Source: an uncultured Clostridia bacterium
Lineage (GTDB): Bacteria; Bacillota; Clostridia; TANB77; CAG-508
Direction of reading: 5' to 3'
DNA: 46,566 nt
NCBI GenBank assembly: GCA_944390965.1
Contig: CALXRW010000011.1
Span: 1 to 46,566, forward strand
Every line of letters starts with the position of its first letter. Within the stretch, counting starts at the first letter, position 1. Shown piece after piece: positions 1-9,056 of the stretch. The position numbers and the translations under genes are program-made. The notes beneath the pieces were generated by a model. The model ran no database searches and was not told the origin of the DNA. It saw nothing but the letters and a program-made list of their open reading frames with translations.

Positions 1-70
1 CATTTTATCATGTTTTCTGGTATTTCCTACTTTTATTTTTTATATTAGGTGTGACATATCTATTGTAAAC

Positions 71-598
71 CTATATAATATCTAAATCTTCTTCTAAATT
101 TGACTCTCTATTTTTCCTTTTTTCTAATGTTTCATCAAATGCTTTCAAAAAATTAATTTCTATACCATACAGCATGTGATTAGGAACATTTGGGCTCTGT
201 GGTGTTTGCAAAATTTCATCAATTTCTTTTCTCTTTTTTATAACTTCTTCTTCTTGTCCTAATAAAAATTTTATGTATAATTCATATGTTCTACATTTTA
301 AATTCTTAGGTTCCAATAATTTTGTTCCTTTTATTAGTTCTTCTGCAATATCAAATTTTTTTGTTTTTATTTGTATATATGTTAAAAAATTTCTCCAGAA
401 TGTATCATATGGTTTTTCTCCTAAATACTGTAAAATTTTTCGTTCAGCATTTTCAAATTTTCTTCTTGCTAACATATCATATATTTCTTTATCCTTATCT
501 ATATCGCTTTTCGTATATGGTTCTCTTATAAAAGTTCCATTCTTTATTTTCTCTAAGGATACTTTTGCAAACTCTTGGGCAGATAAGTTTTTTCTCAC
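71..598 (-). CDS. Unrecognised 175-residue helical protein, possibly TPR-like
   Basis: I do not recognise the family. The protein is highly charged and predicted mostly helical, with segments such as ARRKFENAERKILQYLGEKP and KKFDIAEELIKGTKLLEPKN spaced like tetratricopeptide helices, so a TPR-like scaffold is a reasonable inference. There is no signal peptide or membrane segment. The ATG follows an AAAGGTGG ribosome binding site that overlaps the end of pheT, whose stop lies 22 bases upstream, so it is very probably the last gene of the pheS-pheT transcript. Its role is unknown, and nothing in the sequence links it to tRNA charging beyond position. Confidence 0.7.
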   Translation of the reverse strand: MRKNLSAQEFAKVSLEKIKNGTFIREPYTKSDIDKDKEIYDMLARRKFENAERKILQYLGEKPYDTFWRNFLTYIQIKTKKFDIAEELIKGTKLLEPKNLKCRTYELYIKFLLGQEEEVIKKRKEIDEILQTPQSPNVPNHMLYGIEINFLKAFDETLEKRKNRESNLEEDLDII

Positions 599-619
599 TT
601 TTTATTTCCACCTTTCGTT

Positions 620-3010
620 CTAAGTTCTTAAATTTGCCTTTAACTCTTTCTCTAAATCATTTATTATAGTAGCCATATAAGTATTAATCTCATCCTCTGT
701 TAATGTTCTATCCTCTGCTCTGAATTTTATAGCATATGCTACACTCTTTTTATTTTCTCCTAATTTTTCAGAACGATACACGTCAAATAATTTCAAATCT
801 TCTAACACTTTTCTACATTTTTTACTGATAACTCTTTCAATTTCTCCTACTTCTACTGCTTCATCCACGATGATAGCAATGTCTCTTTCTACTGCAGGAT
901 ATTTTGGAATTGGGGTATATTTCTTTTCTTTAGATGCATATTTTAAAATCTTATCAATATGTATTTCTGCTAAATATACTTTTTCTCCCATACCATAATT
1001 TTCTTGTACAGTAGGGTGAATTTCTCCAAATGTTACAATTGTATCTTTTCCTACACAAATATTAGCAGCTCTTCCCGGATGATAACTTAACTTTTTTTCT
1101 TCTTTTTTGATTTCATATCTTTTTACATTACATTCTTTTAAAACATTTTCAACATAACCTTTTATATCGTAGAAGTCACAGTTTCCATACATTGCAATTG
1201 TTAATATATTTTCTTCTTCTGGTAATTTGTTCTCTTGTATTTGGTTTTGATTATTATGATAAACACGTGAAATATCAAATAATCTAACATTTTCATTTTT
1301 TTGTGCCGCATTAAAGCTAATAGCATTTAACATGCTTGGAATTGTTGATGATCTCATAATGTTAAATTCTTCACTAACTGGATTTAATATTTTAATTTTA
1401 TTTTCTTCTTTTAGATTACATTTTTCTAAATCTTTTTCATTGATAAATCCATAAGTATATATTTCTGAAAATCCTTTATCTTTTAATAAATTTTTCAAAT
1501 TATCTTCCATTTTTTGTGCTCTATTTTTACCACCAACAGTAGTTTCTGCATGAATTAACGAGCTGTCTAATTTATCATATCCATAAATTCTTAATACTTC
1601 TTCAGCTATATCTGCTTCTCCCTCTATATCTTGTCTAAAAAATGGAGGAATTGCAATATTACCTTCAACTTTTATTCCTAAATTTTTAAAAATATTGTCC
1701 ATTTCATCTCTAGTAATATCTGTTCCTAATAAAGCATTAATTCTATCAGGGTCTATTTCAATTCTATTTTCTTTTTGTTTTGTAGGGTAAACATCAATAA
1801 CACCTTCTACTTCTTCTCCAGCGCCAATTAATTTTACTAGTTCTACTGCTCTGTTAGCCGCCCTTAGAGCATTTTCTGGTGATAGTCCTTTTTCATATCG
1901 ACTAGAAGCTTCTGTTCTCAATCCCACTTCTTTAGCTGTTAGTCTTACACTTCCTCCATTAAATACCGCAGACTCAAATACTACCATTTCTGTATCATTT
2001 TCAATTTCAGAATTAAGCCCACCCATAACACCAGCTATTGCTACAGGTTTTTTCTCATCTGCAATTACTAGCATATCTTCATTTAAATTTCTTTTTTGTT
2101 CATCTAAAGTAGTAATTTCTTCATTTTTTTCTGCTCTTCTTACAATAATATGTTTACCTTCTACACTATTGATATCAAAAGCATGCATTGGTTGCCCCAT
2201 TTCAAGCATAACATAATTTGTAATATCTACAATATTATTAATTGCTCTCATTCCACAAGCATTTAAACGCTTCCTCATCCATTCTGGTGATGGTCCTATT
2301 TTTACATTTTTTACTACTCTTGCTACATAACGATAACATAAGTCTGGTGCTTTAATTTCAACTTTTAGTCCTCCTATTTCTTTTTTGTTTTCTATGTTTA
2401 GTTCATCTAAATTTTTGTGAATATTTTTAAATTCTTTTCCTAAAGAAACTGCAGTTTCTCTTCCTAATCCTTCTACAGATAAACAGTCAGGTCTATTAGG
2501 TGTTATTTCAAATTCAATAATTTCTTTTTTTAAATTTAATACTTCTACTATATCCATCCCTAAAAACTTTTCATAAGAACTTGGTAAAATCATAATTCCA
2601 TGTTCTATTTGGTCTGGATATTCATTTAATGTTAGGCCTAATTCTCCTATAGAACACATCATTCCACAGGACTCTTCTCCTCTTAGCAGTCCTTTTTTTA
2701 TTTTCACACCTCCAGGTAATTCAGAACCATCCTTTGCAATAGGAATAATATCTCCTACTTTTACATTGTCTGCACCTGTAACAATTTGTACCTTTCCTGT
2801 TCCAATATCAACTTGTGTTACAATTAATTTATCAGCATCAGGATGTTTTTTTATATCCAAAATCTTTCCTACAACAACATTTTTAATATCATTTCCTTTT
2901 GTTTCAACACCCTCTACTTTTGAACCTGTCATTGTTAATTTATCTGCTAATTCTTTTGAACTTACGTCAATTTCAGAATAATCTCTTAACCATTCTATAT
3001 CAACTTTCAT
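620..3010 (-). CDS. pheT: Phenylalanine-tRNA ligase beta subunit
   Basis: Beta chain of the cytoplasmic alpha2-beta2 enzyme that charges tRNA-Phe. The 796-residue length fits the family. In order it shows the N-terminal MKVDIEWLRDY start, the EMAP-like tRNA-binding OB domain (about 40-150), the B3/B4 editing region with TPNRPDCLS and GLRTEASSRYEKG (about 170-390), the B5 domain, the catalytic-like core, and the C-terminal anticodon-binding FDX-ACB domain beginning near YTPIPKYPAVERDIAI. A start nine codons upstream is possible, but it lacks a ribosome binding site. The ATG used here follows GAGAGGATGGAAAGAAT at good spacing. It lies downstream of pheS across a 128-base gap that holds a dispersed hairpin repeat. 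Confidence 0.97.
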   Translation of the reverse strand: MKVDIEWLRDYSEIDVSSKELADKLTMTGSKVEGVETKGNDIKNVVVGKILDIKKHPDADKLIVTQVDIGTGKVQIVTGADNVKVGDIIPIAKDGSELPGGVKIKKGLLRGEESCGMMCSIGELGLTLNEYPDQIEHGIMILPSSYEKFLGMDIVEVLNLKKEIIEFEITPNRPDCLSVEGLGRETAVSLGKEFKNIHKNLDELNIENKKEIGGLKVEIKAPDLCYRYVARVVKNVKIGPSPEWMRKRLNACGMRAINNIVDITNYVMLEMGQPMHAFDINSVEGKHIIVRRAEKNEEITTLDEQKRNLNEDMLVIADEKKPVAIAGVMGGLNSEIENDTEMVVFESAVFNGGSVRLTAKEVGLRTEASSRYEKGLSPENALRAANRAVELVKLIGAGEEVEGVIDVYPTKQKENRIEIDPDRINALLGTDITRDEMDNIFKNLGIKVEGNIAIPPFFRQDIEGEADIAEEVLRIYGYDKLDSSLIHAETTVGGKNRAQKMEDNLKNLLKDKGFSEIYTYGFINEKDLEKCNLKEENKIKILNPVSEEFNIMRSSTIPSMLNAISFNAAQKNENVRLFDISRVYHNNQNQIQENKLPEEENILTIAMYGNCDFYDIKGYVENVLKECNVKRYEIKKEEKKLSYHPGRAANICVGKDTIVTFGEIHPTVQENYGMGEKVYLAEIHIDKILKYASKEKKYTPIPKYPAVERDIAIIVDEAVEVGEIERVISKKCRKVLEDLKLFDVYRSEKLGENKKSVAYAIKFRAEDRTLTEDEINTYMATIINDLEKELKANLRT

Positions 3011-3072
3011 ATTCTTTCCATCCTCTCTTTTTTTCATAGATTACTTTATACTATCTTTTAGTAGTTTCTTTC

Positions 3073-3127
3073 AATAGCGGGCGATTAAAATCGCCTCTAA
3101 AACTTTCACAAATTACTTTACACTGTT
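3073..3127. repeat. Dispersed GGGCGATT hairpin repeat between pheT and pheS
   Basis: A hairpin GGCGATT-AA-AATCGCC lies at 3080-3095 and is followed by a tail ending AAATTACTTTACACT. The same stem and nearly the same tail occur at 27165-27215, and related stems lie near 19236, 21443 and (decayed) 16179. It sits inside the pheS-pheT transcript without a T-run, so it is more likely an interspersed element than a terminator. Confidence 0.7.
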
Positions 3128-3138
3128 TTAAATAGATT

Positions 3139-4158
3139 TTAGAATTGCTTTAAAAATCTTACATCATTTTCAAATAAAAGTCTCATATCATCAATTCCGT
3201 ATTTTGCCATAGCAATTCTTTCTACTCCGCATCCAAACGCAAATCCTGTATACTCTTTTGGATTAATTCCACAATTTTGTAATACTTTAGGATGCACCAT
3301 ACCACAACCTAATAATTCAATCCAGCCCTCTCCTTTGCATACTCTACATCCTTTTCCTCCACAGACGAAACAAGATACATCAGCTTCTGCACTTGGTTCT
3401 GTAAATGGGAAGTGATGCGGTCTAAATCTAACTTGTGTTTTTTCTCCTAAACATTTTTTTGCGAATACTTCCAAAGTTCCCTTTAAATCCGCCATAGTAA
3501 TATGTTTATCAATTACTAATCCTTCAATCTGGTGGAAGACAGGAGAATGAGTACTATCAATGCTATCAGAACGATATACTGTACCTGGGCAAATAATTTT
3601 GATTGGTGGTTTTTGTGTTTCCATAACTCTTGCCTGCACTGGTGATGTTTGTGATCTTAATAAAATTTCATCTGTTATATACATCGTATCTTGTAAATCC
3701 CTAGATGGATGATTTTTAGGTGCATTTAATTTATCAAAATTATATTCTGCATATTCTATCTCTGGGCCATCTGCAATTTCATATCCCATTCCAATAAATA
3801 TTTCTTTTATTTCATCAATAATTTGTGTAATTGGATGAATAGAACCAAGTTCTTGTTTTTTACTTGGCATAGTAATATCAATTTTTTCTTGTTTTAATGT
3901 TCTTTCTAATTCTCTCTTTTTTAAATTCTGTTTTCTAGCTCCAATTTCTTTTTCAATTTCATCTCTTACTTCATTTACTAATGCTCCAATAACTGGTCTT
4001 TCTTCGGCAGACAAACTTCCCATTCCTCTTAATACGGCTGTAAGTTCTCCTTTTTTCCCTAAGTAATTTACTCTACAATTCTCCAATGAATTTAGGTCTT
4101 CTGCATTTTGAATTTCTTGTATTGCCTTCTCTTTCATTTTTAAAACTTCTTCTTTCAT
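3139..4158 (-). CDS. pheS: Phenylalanine-tRNA ligase alpha subunit
   Basis: Catalytic chain of phenylalanyl-tRNA synthetase, 339 residues, the usual length. The N-terminal coiled-coil arm covers about residues 1-85. The class II core shows motif 1 near [14 protein letters not shown], motif 2 with [20 protein letters not shown] and [12 protein letters not shown], and motif 3 with [13 protein letters not shown]. It has the cysteine-rich insert [17 protein letters not shown] that is seen in many Firmicutes PheS proteins. The ATG follows AAGGAG with seven bases of spacing. The gene is transcribed from a T-box-controlled promoter upstream and leads the pheS-pheT operon. Confidence 0.97.
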   Translation of the reverse strand: MKEEVLKMKEKAIQEIQNAEDLNSLENCRVNYLGKKGELTAVLRGMGSLSAEERPVIGALVNEVRDEIEKEIGARKQNLKKRELERTLKQEKIDITMPSKKQELGSIHPITQIIDEIKEIFIGMGYEIADGPEIEYAEYNFDKLNAPKNHPSRDLQDTMYITDEILLRSQTSPVQARVMETQKPPIKIICPGTVYRSDSIDSTHSPVFHQIEGLVIDKHITMADLKGTLEVFAKKCLGEKTQVRFRPHHFPFTEPSAEADVSCFVCGGKGCRVCKGEGWIELLGCGMVHPKVLQNCGINPKEYTGFAFGCGVERIAMAKYGIDDMRLLFENDVRFLKQF

Positions 4159-4171
4159 AAATCTACTCCTT

Positions 4172-4426
4172 CCTAATCAACAAAAAATCCATTCTTCCTA
4201 ACAATAGGACGAATGGACGTGGTACCACCTAAATTTATTAATATCTCTATTAACCTCTTTAGCGATAACGGTTCTACCGCTTGAATCTACTCTCTTTCAA
4301 TTCAAGACCTCCAAAGTGAAATTTCTGTAAATACATATATATAGGCTCTCAGCTTATAACCTATTTCTCTTTTCTATATGTTTCCTATTTACATACTTTG
4401 CTTTTTCAACGGCTTTATTTTTTTGT
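4172..4426 (-). promoter_or_regulatory. T-box leader controlling pheST
   Basis: On the minus strand the leader carries the invariant T-box sequence AGGTGGTACCACG (4218-4230), which pairs with the uncharged tRNA acceptor end. It is followed at once by a Rho-independent terminator, TCCATTC...GAATGGA plus a T-run (4183-4217). Upstream are a long stem I with the GAGAGCC bulge region and a candidate specifier UUC (Phe) in the segment ATTTCACTTTGGA, then a stem III-like GCGG...CCG hairpin. Uncharged tRNA-Phe should stabilise the antiterminator and turn pheST on. The specifier assignment is inferred from position. Confidence 0.92.
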
Positions 4427-4432
4427 TTTTGT

Positions 4433-4461
4433 ATTATATCATTTTCTAAAATAAAATACAA
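4433..4461 (-). promoter_or_regulatory. Promoter of the pheS T-box leader
   Basis: Minus-strand TTGTAT (4461-4456), a 17-base spacer and TATAAT (4438-4433) match a vegetative sigma factor promoter. It places the transcription start about 7 bases later and gives a leader of roughly 265 nt before the pheS ATG. Confidence 0.7.
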
Positions 4462-4491
4462 TACTTTTTTATATTTTTCTGCCAATATTTG

Positions 4492-4520
4492 TTGACTTTT
4501 TATGTAAATTGTAGTAAAAT
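4492..4520 (+). promoter_or_regulatory. Promoter of the 6S-like RNA
   Basis: TTGACT (4492-4497), a spacer of exactly 17 bases, and TAAAAT (4515-4520). No reading frame with a ribosome binding site follows, which fits transcription of a non-coding RNA. Confidence 0.75.
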
Positions 4521-4526
4521 ATATAA

Positions 4527-4732
4527 TAAGATTAGCTAAGGTAAACAAGATTTACCGGCATAGTCTTTTAACTCTTCTAATACTTGTTTGTTTTCCCTTA
4601 AGTAAAGTAATTGGTTGATTATTTTGAGTTAAGCGCGTAGAGCAAATAAGTAAAATTTAAGCAAAGGAGGCTTTATGGAAGAGGTTATGTAGAAAAAGAA
4701 CATCTGTTAATTGTGAGATGTTCTTTTTCGTT
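4527..4732 (+). ncRNA. ssrS: Probable 6S RNA
   Basis: A roughly 200 nt transcript is bounded by a strong promoter and a strong terminator and has no coding potential. Its ends fold back as an imperfect rod: CATAG...CTCTTC (near 4560-4580) can pair with GAAGAG-GTTATG (near 4678-4690), and ACTTGTTTG (near 4583) with CAAATAAGT (near 4643). Between these lies an apical region containing TTCCCTTAAGTAAAG. A closed rod with a large central bubble is the form of 6S RNA, which binds the housekeeping RNA polymerase holoenzyme in stationary phase. The assignment rests on architecture and weak recall of Firmicutes 6S sequences, so another small RNA is possible. Confidence 0.55.
4693..4728. terminator. 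Bidirectional terminator between 6S-like RNA and acyl-CoA ligase
   Basis: Perfect 13-base arms AAAAAGAACATCT (4693-4705) and AGATGTTCTTTTT (4716-4728) with a 10-base loop and T-runs on both strands. It ends the plus-strand RNA and, from the other side, the minus-strand acyl-CoA ligase whose stop is 5 bases away. Confidence 0.9.
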
Positions 4733-6427
4733 TTATACATTTTCTTTATATCTTTTTATTTTTAGTGTTGTTGTTTTTTCGAATTCTTTTTCTCGAATTT
4801 CAATTGCCTTTATATGTTTATATATAACAAGTTTTTGGTTAATTCTCTTTACATCTTCCCATACCAATTTTTTAATTTTTTCTTCTGTTATGGATTTGCC
4901 ATAGGTTTGCTCAATATAATCTTTATCTAACAAAATTTGTGCAGTAATTGTGATATTATCTCCATTACGTTTTCCATATACTAAAGATTCTTTAATAAAC
5001 GGAGAATCACTCAATAATTTTTCAATTTCTTCTGGATATACATTTTTTCCATTCTTTGTAATGATAACATTTTTCTTTCTACCTGTAATATGAACAAATC
5101 CATCACTATCAATATACCCTAAATCTCCTGTATGTAACCATCCATCTTGAATTGCTTCTTTGGTTGCTTCTTCGTTTTTGTAGTAGCCAAGCATAACATG
5201 TTCTCCCTTAGTTGCAATTTCTCCTACTCCTTCATCATTAGGATCAACAATTTTTATTTCTGTATTTACTAATGGTAAACCTGCTGCATCATCTTTATAA
5301 TCTACATCTCTATTTAAAGCAGCAATTGGAGCACATTCTGATAGTCCATATCCTTGTACTGCTAAAATTCCTAAATCTCTAAATCCTTGTGCAACCTCTG
5401 GATTAATTGCTGCAGCACCGGCAATTAAAACTTTTACATTTCCTCCTAATTGTTCATGAATTTGTTTAAATACTTTTCTTTTTATATGAATATGCAACTT
5501 GTCTAAGAAATTTGTAACTTTAATCATTCTTTTTACCAATTTCTCTTTTCCTTGTTTTCTTATTGCTTCCCAGAGTTTTCCATATATCATTTCAAACATC
5601 ACAGGAACAGATAGAATAACAGATGCATGTGCTTCTTTCATATTTTCTGCAATATGTCTTAAGCCTTCACAATATGCCACACATGCTCCTCTATATAATG
5701 GTGTTAAAAATCCGCAAGTACATTCATAAGCATGATGAATTGGTAATACAGACAAGAAAATATCTTCTGGAACAATTTCTAGCATCTTACATTGATTTTC
5801 TATATTAAAACAAATATTTCTGTGTGAAAGCATAACTGCTTTAGATTCAGATGTAGTACCAGATGTAAATAACAATTCCGCCATTTTATGATTATCAATT
5901 TCGGAATTTAAATATTCTTTATTTCCTTGGTCTAAAAGTTCTCTACCTCTTTCTAATAATTTTTTCAAAGAATATACTCCATTTTCATCTTCTTCTATAT
6001 CCATATCAATTAAAATAGAAGCATCTGTTTGATTTTTTATACTGTCAATTTTTTCTTTTAATTTGGAAGAATATATAATACATTTTGCTTCTGACCTATG
6101 AAGGCAATTCAATATTTCATTTTCTGGTAATTGTTTATCTAATGGAACCACTACACCTACTCCATTAATAACAGCTAAATAAGATATTGCCCATTCGTAA
6201 CGATTTTCACCAATGACAGCAATTCTTTTGTCTTTTAATCCTAATTCGATTAAAGCTGTACCCAATTCATCCATATTCTTTTTTACTTGTTTAAATAAAA
6301 TAGGAGTATATTTCCCATCTTTTTTGTACAAATATGCATTTCTCTCAGCAAACAACTCACAACTACTATTTACTAAATCTCTAATATCTTTAATTTTACG
6401 AACTTCATAATATGGTTTATCTTTCAT
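4733..6427 (-). CDS. AMP-dependent synthetase, long-chain acyl-CoA ligase type
   Basis: An adenylate-forming enzyme of 564 residues, predicted to activate a carboxylic acid, probably a fatty acid, to its CoA thioester by way of an acyl-AMP. The P-loop-like AMP motif LLFTSGTTSESKAVMLSHRN is present (near residue 190), as are GYGLSECAP, the ATP-binding GWLHTGDLGYIDSDGFVHIT, the hinge GRKKNVIITKNGKNVYPEEIE-type segment, and the C-terminal catalytic lysine region TTTLKIKRY. No carrier-protein domain or membrane segment is seen. It appears to be a single-gene unit. Substrate cannot be read from sequence, so fadD or lcfA naming would be a guess. Confidence 0.9.
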   Translation of the reverse strand: MKDKPYYEVRKIKDIRDLVNSSCELFAERNAYLYKKDGKYTPILFKQVKKNMDELGTALIELGLKDKRIAVIGENRYEWAISYLAVINGVGVVVPLDKQLPENEILNCLHRSEAKCIIYSSKLKEKIDSIKNQTDASILIDMDIEEDENGVYSLKKLLERGRELLDQGNKEYLNSEIDNHKMAELLFTSGTTSESKAVMLSHRNICFNIENQCKMLEIVPEDIFLSVLPIHHAYECTCGFLTPLYRGACVAYCEGLRHIAENMKEAHASVILSVPVMFEMIYGKLWEAIRKQGKEKLVKRMIKVTNFLDKLHIHIKRKVFKQIHEQLGGNVKVLIAGAAAINPEVAQGFRDLGILAVQGYGLSECAPIAALNRDVDYKDDAAGLPLVNTEIKIVDPNDEGVGEIATKGEHVMLGYYKNEEATKEAIQDGWLHTGDLGYIDSDGFVHITGRKKNVIITKNGKNVYPEEIEKLLSDSPFIKESLVYGKRNGDNITITAQILLDKDYIEQTYGKSITEEKIKKLVWEDVKRINQKLVIYKHIKAIEIREKEFEKTTTLKIKRYKENV

Positions 6428-6571
6428 CTCATTATCTCCTTTAATTTTTTTGTTATTATATCATAAAATTTGGAAATAGGAAGTATTTTTTTCTTTTTAT
6501 TTTCAAAAAGCCTCTATTTGTAAATGCTTCCTATTGAACAAAATTTCTAATTGCATACACTTTTGCTTTTA

Positions 6572-6883
6572 TTACTGGTTACAGCTAAGTTTTATAATTA
6601 AATCCATATTATCATCCTTTGCAGCTTTATTTTTTCTAATTACACCACATTTCTGGCATTTGAATATAATTACATACCCTTTTTTACTATCTATTTCTAT
6701 ACCAATTGGTTCTAACATTCCATGACAATCTTCTTGTCTATCCCCTGGATTTTTGTCTACATGTTTAGAATATAAACAGTTAGGGCAATGATTTCTGCAT
6801 GAGTATCCCAAAGTTGGCACCTCTTGTCCACAATTTTCACATATAAAAGTTTCATCTATTTCTGTAAATTTACTTGTTTCTAT
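6572..6883 (-). CDS. RNHCP-domain zinc-binding protein with an AUA start
   Basis: A small cysteine-rich protein with the RNHCP signature: FICENCGQEV, then SCRNHCPNCLYSKHVD, PGDRQEDCHGMLEP and a last CQKCG. Function of the family is not established; it presumably binds zinc or nucleic acid. The first ATG/GTG/TTG in this frame is a GTG at 6820, which lacks a ribosome binding site and would remove the first cysteine pair of the domain. The frame is open upstream to a TAA, and an AAAAAGGAGAG site sits six bases before an ATA codon at 6883-6881. That start gives 103 residues with the whole domain. AUA initiation is rare, so either it is used here or an ATG has been mutated. Confidence 0.75.
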   Translation of the reverse strand: METSKFTEIDETFICENCGQEVPTLGYSCRNHCPNCLYSKHVDKNPGDRQEDCHGMLEPIGIEIDSKKGYVIIFKCQKCGVIRKNKAAKDDNMDLIIKLSCNQ

Positions 6884-6904
6884 TTTTATCTCTCCTTTTT
6901 AACA

Positions 6905-7121
6905 GATTAAAAATCTAATTGTTAGTCGTTTAAGTGTAGGCGCTATCCTTATTTTCTTTTTCATTTCGGTCGAAATCTATCCCCTACATATATCATTGAT
7001 GAATAGTACATAATTAATAATGAATGATGAATATTTTTTGTGTAGGGGTCGGCGCCCTCGCCGACCCGAAAAGTTGAACTATATCCCAATAAATTATTCA
7101 CGATTCATTATTCATTAATTT
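6905..7121. repeat. Intergenic repeat block with variable-stem hairpins
   Basis: This non-coding stretch holds GGGTCGGC-GCCCTC-GCCGACCC (about 7046-7067) preceded by TGTAGG, a second CCCCTACATATA motif near 6980, and flanking AT-rich runs of TTATTCATTA type on both strands. The same assembly recurs at 19156-19455. The last repeat unit runs up to and supplies the stop region of the nucleoside kinase gene. Confidence 0.7.
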
Positions 7122-8741
7122 TCATTGTTCAAACGCTCCTCCTCCAATAAATTCCCTTAATAAAGAATTTTTTGGGACATCATCTGATGGAATATCCAAA
7201 AAATATCTTAAAAAATCATACATTCTTTTTGCTTCTGTATATTCTTTCTCTGTTTTATTGATTTCTTTCAATAGTGGAAGAGCATATGGTTTTAATACTC
7301 CTAATTCATAAATTAAAGATGTATTAAACATCATATCCGCTTCTTCTTGAAAAGGGAAAATATTCCTTTCTTCTCCTCTTCTTACAGAATCCCACATTCT
7401 TAATGTGTGTAAGGCAGAATATCCCCTAAATTTATAATCTCTTACAATTCTTCTAATTAGTCTAGAATCTGTTGTAGAAATACGGTTATAATAATCAACA
7501 TTTAAAACGGTAAGAGCACTAATATAAATTTTATATTTCTGTTCTTTTGGTATACTATGTGTTAATTTATCATTTAGACAATGAATTCCCTCAATTACTA
7601 AAATATCATCATCTTCTAGTTTCATAGTATTTCCTTTATATTCTTTTGTCCCTGTATGGAAATTAAAAGTAGGAACTTTAATTTCTTCTCCCGCTAATAA
7701 TTTCGTTAGATGTTCATTAAACAAATTTAAGTCAATAGCTTCTATCGTTTCAAAATCATAGTCTCCATTTTCGTCTCTTGGTGTCTGCCCTCTTTCTAGG
7801 AAATAATTATCAACAGAAATAGTTACTGGTTTTAGTCCATTGATTTTTAATTGGATTCCTAACCTTTGTGCAAAAGTTGTTTTCCCAGAAGAAGATGGTC
7901 CAGCAATCAAAATCATTTTTACCTTTTCTCTTTTTACAATATCATTTGCAATTTCTGCTATTTTCTTTTCATGTAAAGCTTCATCTAGTAAAATAATATC
8001 TTTAATTTTTCCACTTTCTACTGCGGTATTTAATTTATGAATTGTATGAACATCTAATTCTCTATGCAAATCTTCATATTCCATTAAAGCATGAAATAAT
8101 TTTTTATTCTCTTTATATTCTCCCACTTGGTTTGGGTTAGTACTGGTAGGATATCTTAATAAAACTCCATCTTGATACTTTTCAAGTTTAAAAATAGGCA
8201 TAAACCCAGTAGAAATTGGCATAACGCCATAAAAATAATTAAAATAATCCTCACAATAATATAATGAAACATATTTTTTTTCTTTGGCGTATAATTGTAG
8301 TTTTCCTCTACTACTATCTGTTTTTTCATAAAATGCTTCTGCCTCTTCTTTAGTCATTTTTATTTTTTTTATTTCTAAATTTTGTTGTATAATTTCTTTC
8401 ATTTTATTTTCAATTATTTCTATTGTTTCTTCATCTATTTTCTGATTTACAATTTGAGAATAAATAGCATTAGATAATTGATAATGAACCGTAATTAAAG
8501 CTTCAGGAACAATTTCTGAAAATGCTTTTGCCATAACAAATAAAAGTCCTCTTTGATAAATACGCATTCCTTCCTTATCTGTTATATCAATGAGTTCTAT
8601 ATCATCTCCATTCTGTGCCATTGTATTTAATGGAACGATTTCATTATTTATTTTAGCTGCAATAATGTGATTTTGGTCTTCTGTTATTTCTTTTTTGAAT
8701 AATTCCAATATTGTTTTAGAATTTTGTAATTGTATTTTCAT
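7122..8741 (-). CDS. Nucleoside kinase with TGS and ThrRS-like N-terminal domains
   Basis: A 539-residue fusion typical of Clostridia. The N-terminal TGS-like ubiquitin fold (about 1-60) and a threonyl-tRNA-synthetase-like second domain (about 60-220) precede a uridine kinase/phosphoribulokinase P-loop domain. That domain shows Walker A GPSSSGKTT (near residue 280), SVDNYF with the substrate-side aspartate, DYDFETIEAIDL, and VIEGIHCLND. It likely phosphorylates uridine, cytidine or another nucleoside; the N-terminal part may sense RNA or nucleotides but lacks synthetase activity motifs. The ATG follows GAGGAGGCAGT. The final codons and TGA lie at the edge of the upstream-described repeat block, so the C-terminus may have been trimmed by repeat insertion. 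Confidence 0.9.
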   Translation of the reverse strand: MKIQLQNSKTILELFKKEITEDQNHIIAAKINNEIVPLNTMAQNGDDIELIDITDKEGMRIYQRGLLFVMAKAFSEIVPEALITVHYQLSNAIYSQIVNQKIDEETIEIIENKMKEIIQQNLEIKKIKMTKEEAEAFYEKTDSSRGKLQLYAKEKKYVSLYYCEDYFNYFYGVMPISTGFMPIFKLEKYQDGVLLRYPTSTNPNQVGEYKENKKLFHALMEYEDLHRELDVHTIHKLNTAVESGKIKDIILLDEALHEKKIAEIANDIVKREKVKMILIAGPSSSGKTTFAQRLGIQLKINGLKPVTISVDNYFLERGQTPRDENGDYDFETIEAIDLNLFNEHLTKLLAGEEIKVPTFNFHTGTKEYKGNTMKLEDDDILVIEGIHCLNDKLTHSIPKEQKYKIYISALTVLNVDYYNRISTTDSRLIRRIVRDYKFRGYSALHTLRMWDSVRRGEERNIFPFQEEADMMFNTSLIYELGVLKPYALPLLKEINKTEKEYTEAKRMYDFLRYFLDIPSDDVPKNSLLREFIGGGAFEQ

Positions 8742-8870
8742 ACTGCCTCCTCTTATTAATTAAAACGCTTTCGTTATATATTTTATATCTTATGCAGGTT
8801 TTAGTCAACTTATCATTATATTTTTTATGTTTTTGGATATACTTTAGAAAAGATTAAGGAGGTAATTTAC

Positions 8871-9056
8871 ATGAATAAACAAAGAATTACAGAAATTTTA
8901 AATCAAAAAAATTTAAGTGAAGTTTATTATAATGAACGTCCTGTTTGGATTCAAGAAGTAAAAGATAATATTGCCAAAGTTGGATTTGTAGGTACTAACG
9001 AGGAAAAAGATGTTTATATTGAAGATTTGTATGAAGAAAATCTATATAACCAATGA
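8871..9056 (+). CDS. sspH: H-type small acid-soluble spore protein
   Basis: A 61-residue protein matching the SspH family: it opens MNKQRITEILNQKN, then has VYYNERPVWIQEV, the core YNGxPVWIQ-like motif of H-type SASPs. These minor spore proteins are made in the forespore under sigma-G and stay in the spore core. The ATG follows a strong AAGGAGG seven bases away. I looked for a sigma-G promoter in the 100 bases upstream and found no match with proper spacing. It is transcribed away from the nucleoside kinase and toward the 9081-9521 gene, with which it shares a hairpin over both stop codons. Confidence 0.88.
   Translation: MNKQRITEILNQKNLSEVYYNERPVWIQEVKDNIAKVGFVGTNEEKDVYIEDLYEENLYNQ

Noticed and set aside
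2766-2981. Plus-strand frame opposite pheT, and similar frames opposite other large genes
   Set aside because: They are antisense shadows without ribosome binding sites, and the opposite strand encodes recognised proteins.
4354-4548. 64-codon minus-strand frame in the pheS leader
   Set aside because: It overlaps the T-box leader and promoter, has no ribosome binding site and shows low-complexity translation.
8794-8820. Possible sigma-G promoter for the spore protein (GCAGG and CATTATA)
   Set aside because: The spacing is 15 bases rather than 17-18 and the upstream box has a mismatch.
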